A stretch of 64,000 bases of DNA from Candidatus Saccharicenans sp. GTDB taxonomy: Bacteria; Acidobacteriota; Aminicenantia; Aminicenantales; Saccharicenantaceae. The notes under the pieces were generated by a model. The model was given only the letters and a program-made list of their open reading frames with translations. It had not been told where the DNA came from and did not search any database. The position numbers and the translations under genes are program-made. Numbering within the stretch: the stretch's first letter is position 1; each line of letters opens with the position of its first letter. The DNA lies in the NCBI GenBank assembly GCA_030017715.1, contig JASEIU010000002.1, positions 484,915 to 548,914 on the forward strand, in the 5' to 3' direction. Positions 61,901 through 64,000 of this stretch are shown one piece after another.

Positions 61901-62300
61901 TTTGGGTTGAGGTAAACATGATTTTCTTGCCGCAGGGGCCGAAGTCCTGAACCAGGTCAGGGCCGGGATGCCAGGTAAGACGGCGGGACTGGCCGCCTTC
62001 AGCCGGAATCAGGTAAACGTCGATGTTGCCATCGCGCTGGGCGCTGAAAGCAATCCACTTTCCGTCGGGTGAGAAAACCGGCATATTTACCACTTCTGCT
62101 TCAACGGTGAGCTGCCGGGGATTTTTGCCCTCTAAGTCGGCTATCCAGAGGTTTCCGGCGTAGACAAAAGCGATTCTGCCGGGGCCGACTGCCGGCCGGT
62201 TGAGCATGGCCGTGTCCTGGGTGTTAACGGCCAGGACAGCAGTCACCAGGAACAGCAGGAAAAAACAAATCGAGAACAATCGAAGCTTTTTATTAGACAT
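58959..62300 (-). CDS. Tricorn-like S41 peptidase with beta-propellers
   Basis: ATG 62300 is chosen: GGAGG lies 7-8 bp upstream and a signal peptide follows (LFSICFFLLFLVTAVLAV); an in-frame start at 62420 lacks both. The 1113-residue protein has TolB/WD40-type propeller repeats (VFSPDGKWIAFSAQRDGNID, PVWSPDGKTIAYFSDESGEY; residues about 40-590). A charged Lys/Glu/Pro/Ala linker (about 595-650), the tricorn core with GHHRGGGGD (His777/778), a PDZ-like domain (about 820-890) and the S41 catalytic domain follow. The nucleophile is in EMAGSGGD (about Ser1000) and an acidic partner is in GFGVENVG (about Glu1058). It degrades peptides, probably in the periplasm. This protease class is prominent in Aminicenantes-like genomes. 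Confidence 0.93.
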   Translation of the reverse strand: MSNKKLRLFSICFFLLFLVTAVLAVNTQDTAMLNRPAVGPGRIAFVYAGNLWIADLEGKNPRQLTVEAEVVNMPVFSPDGKWIAFSAQRDGNIDVYLIPAEGGQSRRLTWHPGPDLVQDFGPCGKKIMFTSTQNATTRGASNLFMISVDGGFPEEIKIPYVYRAKVAPDGQLIAYNHFPDAFRQWKNYRGGRNSIIHIYDRKNNTVDKIPQPEGRCNDIDPIWGEDKLYFLSDRNGEFNLFSYDLKTREIKQLTNYTDFPIIDASGSKDRIIFEQAGRLHLFDPETGQSNRLVIGLSADLVELRERFAKGARWLRNADLSPSGARAVFEFRGEIITFPAEKGDYRNLTQTTGVHERNPVWSPDGKTIAYFSDESGEYELHLSSQDGKGPVKKFRLPGAGFYGSAVWSPDSQKIAFADNSLSLFWLDLRTGAVKKIASEYLYGPGRLSEMHAGWSPDSKWLTYTLNTQTYIQKVFVYSLEQDRSFAITDGLSEVAEPRFDAGGNYLYFLASTDAGPVKQWFDMSNADLRASYSIYLAVLKKDLPNPLAKESDEEKPAAEKKDHQEGAAQKPAGKTDKPVAAPARPEKAAGQSQGTVIDLEGLEYRIVALPIPPGNYSSLQTGEAGNLYYLEFPTLPIGAAFSPGSRSAKLHKFDLKSRKDEVIMEGLNNYLISADKKKILYVAQNTWGITNLSPKIQVGQGRINVDSIEVKINPVDEWKQIFYEAWRVNRDFFYDPNMHGCDWAAMKAKYEKFLPELSCRDDLNRLLTWMCSELAVGHHRGGGGDTPYERKTVRVGLLGADYEIANGRYRFQKVYGGLNWNPELRSPLTEPGVNVRAGEYLLAVEGKELVPPDNLFKHFENKADKIVEITVGPNPDGKGSRTVQVVPVADDFALRNRDWVEGNLKKVEEATGGRVAYVYVPNTSTQGYIYFRRYFFPQAYKEAIIVDERFNGGGSVADYYIDWLSKPFIAMWTMRYGADLKTPSASIQGPKVMLINEMAGSGGDLLPWMFRHFKLGPLVGKRTWGGLVGVLGFPVLMDGGSITAPNLAFWTEEEGFGVENVGVPPDIEVEITPADYAAGRDPQLEKAIEVIMEMLKKNPPKKMQRPPYPIRVRK

Positions 62301-62470
62301 AATAAAACCTCCAGGAATTTTCTTCTTCAGGTCATTATATCTTATTGCCGGAAATACTTCATTGGTAATTTTTCCTGGTTCTCTTCCCTTCTCGGCGGGC
62401 AGGTTTTGTCTGGAGGTCAACCGGCCTGACTTTTTCTTTTTGATTATTGCCGGCTGATTTTGGCTACCGA

Positions 62471-62965
62471 TTATGGACCGACATGGACCATCGGCAGGGT
62501 AACCTCGAAATCTTCGGTGCGCAGGGCATTTTCTCTTTCGAGATTGAGAAGTTGATAATGCCCCATTTCCATGGAAGCGATATGGATAAGAAGTTTATGC
62601 TGATCTGAGTCAGTGGCGAAATGCCGGGCAACTTCAAGATAGAAGTCGTGGGCGGCTTTTTCCGCGGCCATGGCTGCCCACAGAACTTCGCTCACCGGCA
62701 GGGTTTCTTTTTCTATCTTTATTTCCGGAAGAGGAACCGGGCTTTTTTCCGGAACGAGCATCTCCTTTTCCGAAAACTGCTGCCGGTAAAGATTTTCTAT
62801 GGCCTGCCGGTGCTTTTCTTCTTCGGCTGACAGAAAGAGTATTCGGTCCTTCAGAAAAAAGTTTTTTATGGGTTCAGCCAGGCTTTTATAAAAGTCCCGG
62901 GCTTCGATTTCGCTCTTATAGGCGGTGAGCAACAAATCTGGCAGCGAATAATTCGAATAATTCAT
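62471..62965 (-). CDS. Rubrerythrin-family diiron protein
   Basis: ATG 62965 follows GGGGAGG by 5 bp, giving 164 residues. The ferritin-like bundle has its ligands in LTAYKSEIEARDFYKSLAEP (Glu), SAEEEKHRQAIENL (ExxH), AAMAAEKAAHDFYLEVARHF (Glu) and ASMEMGHYQLLNLE (ExxH). There is no rubredoxin C-terminal domain. It probably works in peroxide detoxification or iron binding. It is the second ferritin-like protein in the window (the other ends at 7555). Confidence 0.8.
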   Translation of the reverse strand: MNYSNYSLPDLLLTAYKSEIEARDFYKSLAEPIKNFFLKDRILFLSAEEEKHRQAIENLYRQQFSEKEMLVPEKSPVPLPEIKIEKETLPVSEVLWAAMAAEKAAHDFYLEVARHFATDSDQHKLLIHIASMEMGHYQLLNLERENALRTEDFEVTLPMVHVGP

Positions 62966-63409
62966 TTTTCCTCCCCTCACCTCTTTTCTACACTCAAGAA
63001 ATCAGCCTGTCAAGAGATACATTTTTATACCGAAATAGCTAAGTGTCAGGAGCTGGCGAATGACTGCCTTTAGACCCCACAAAAAGCTTTTCCAAAGCCT
63101 TTCTCATTGGCCGGCTCACCATCAGTCCCCTTGATGCTCACTTGAACCGGGATGCCTGGCGCTCTAACCTGTATGAACAATCCGATATTACACACCAGCT
63201 GCTTCCAGGTGGACCGTCTGAACACGATCGGGGGAGGAAACACTCACCAGGAGATCTGGCAGGTTGTCCCATCGAGAGTCTATATTCTCTTACCTTAACG
63301 GGCTGGTTTTTAGAAAATGTTTTATTGACAACAGAGACAGGAAAATTTGATAGCAAGCAACCATTTGCATGAAATAACTGTATTAATTAAAAAGCGCCAG
63401 GAGAAACAA
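62966..63409. other. Intergenic, nothing recognised
   Basis: About 440 bp with short open frames on both strands but no protein-like sequence. It ends with AGGAG, the ribosome site of the next gene. Confidence 0.4.
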
Positions 63410-64000
63410 GTGAAGAAAAATTTATGGTTAATAATCTTAGCCGCGATTATCAGCCTAATCCAGTGCCAGAGCCGTTTTAACGGAGATTCCCTATCCAGGC
63501 ATTCTGTGGTTGTTGATTACCTGATGGCCGAGAAGGCAATTAGCTGGCTGGAATACATAAAACAGGAAACCGACCTGGAAAAAATCAAACATTATTTTAT
63601 GGCGGAGGTGGCTCCAACTGAGGGCTGCCAGTCAATTATCCATCACTGGCAACGCTTCAGGGATTGGAACGAAGAGATATTTTTTCAATTTATCATGGAG
63701 GCCATTGATAAAATTCCGACCGATAAGCCCCTGAAAAACCCGGACGGCTCCTGGACTTCATTGGCCATGAGGAGAAACCTCTGGATGTCTGCGCTGAACA
63801 ATACCGAAAAGCTGAGAGAGGATCTGGATAAGCTAAAAAAGGCCAGGGTGCGGGAAGCTGCTCTGGAGCTGGCCAGCCGATATTTGCCTGATGAGGCAGA
63901 CATAAGCAATCGTTTCTATGTCGTCCTGTTCGGGGCTTCAAGCGCCTTCTCGGTCGGAGAGGAGAACGGATATGACCTTCTCCAGCTGCCCAAAACTTCC
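63410..64000 (+). CDS. Lipoprotein, DUF5700-like, 3'-truncated by window edge
   Basis: GTG 63410 follows CAGGAG and gives a lipoprotein signal (MKKNLWLIILAAIISLIQ then Cys19). The next 178 residues are helical (HSVVVDYLMAEKAISWLEYI, MAEVAPTEGCQSIIHHWQRF), ending at GASSAFSVGEENGYDLLQLP near the window end. The layout recalls putative metalloprotease lipoproteins (DUF5700 type) whose HExxH motif would be downstream, outside the window. That assignment is tentative. Confidence 0.6.
   Translation, partial: MKKNLWLIILAAIISLIQCQSRFNGDSLSRHSVVVDYLMAEKAISWLEYIKQETDLEKIKHYFMAEVAPTEGCQSIIHHWQRFRDWNEEIFFQFIMEAIDKIPTDKPLKNPDGSWTSLAMRRNLWMSALNNTEKLREDLDKLKKARVREAALELASRYLPDEADISNRFYVVLFGASSAFSVGEENGYDLLQLPKTS

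Noticed and set aside
1..64000. CRISPR array, prophage or insertion sequence
   Set aside because: No regularly spaced repeat array, no cas, phage or transposase gene was found; the repeats present are dispersed and lack spacers of uniform length.

Overview
The window is a chromosomal segment from a Gram-negative-type bacterium. It encodes outer-membrane beta-barrel, OmpA and LolA-like proteins, lipoproteins, Tat-exported enzymes and MurJ. The gene mix (tricorn-type S41 peptidase, GH116, DUF5916/CBM9 remnant, TM-anchored reductive-dehalogenase-like protein, glucosylglycerate genes, minimal SufCB) resembles uncultivated Aminicenantes (OP8) or related Acidobacteriota-like lineages. This placement is an inference from gene content; no rRNA or ribosomal marker is present. 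There is no phage, transposase, CRISPR or plasmid gene.

Layout. 1-8 kb: partial methyltransferase, tRNA-Ala(CGC), His-rich metal transporter, Mut7-C protein, TPR/TolB-like protein, GH116 glycosidase and a ferritin-like protein. 8-18 kb: a TetR gene with a clear promoter/operator, then an RND exporter, a LolA-like carrier and an outer-membrane barrel (probable hydrophobic-cargo export), followed by a two-component system (histidine kinase plus NtrC-type regulator). 18-25 kb: glucosylglycerate compatible-solute genes (GT-A enzyme, MPGP-type phosphatase, GpgS) and a GT21/GT-B glycolipid-like pair. 24.6-27 kb: ECF sigma, zinc anti-sigma and DUF4097. 27-36 kb: TM-anchored reductive-dehalogenase-like protein, YgiQ-type radical SAM protein, PncA/PncB NAD salvage, histidine phosphatase and PrsW-like protein, OmpA protein. 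37-43 kb: class A beta-lactamase-like protein with a strong promoter, ArsR with a perfect palindromic operator, radical SAM tungsten-cofactor-maturase-like protein, SufC-SufB minimal pair, NYN protein. 43.5-47 kb: two tandem mgtE genes with nearly identical promoter-leader regions. 47-51 kb: decayed ferredoxin, proC-like and DUF5916 genes between two Tat-exported sugar-metabolism-like proteins. 51-64 kb: lipoprotein, alpha/beta hydrolase, MurJ, ICMT-like, a 52-aa membrane protein, AEC transporter, tricorn-like protease, rubrerythrin-like protein and a truncated lipoprotein.

The most unusual structure is a dispersed modular repeat family (AAACGGGGGACACAATAC, a short spacer, TTCCCC, then AATTTTTT). 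At five genes its A-run forms part of the stop codon, at three loci it occurs as facing pairs 265-400 bp apart, and each module looks like a small intrinsic terminator. No transposase for it is in the window. The second strong signal is the mgtE leader: about 180 nt, six differences between the copies falling mostly in loops or as G-U wobble, and a TTGACA-N17-CAGAAT promoter conserved while its spacer has diverged. The third is a reductive-dehalogenase-like protein with three N-terminal membrane helices and no Tat signal.
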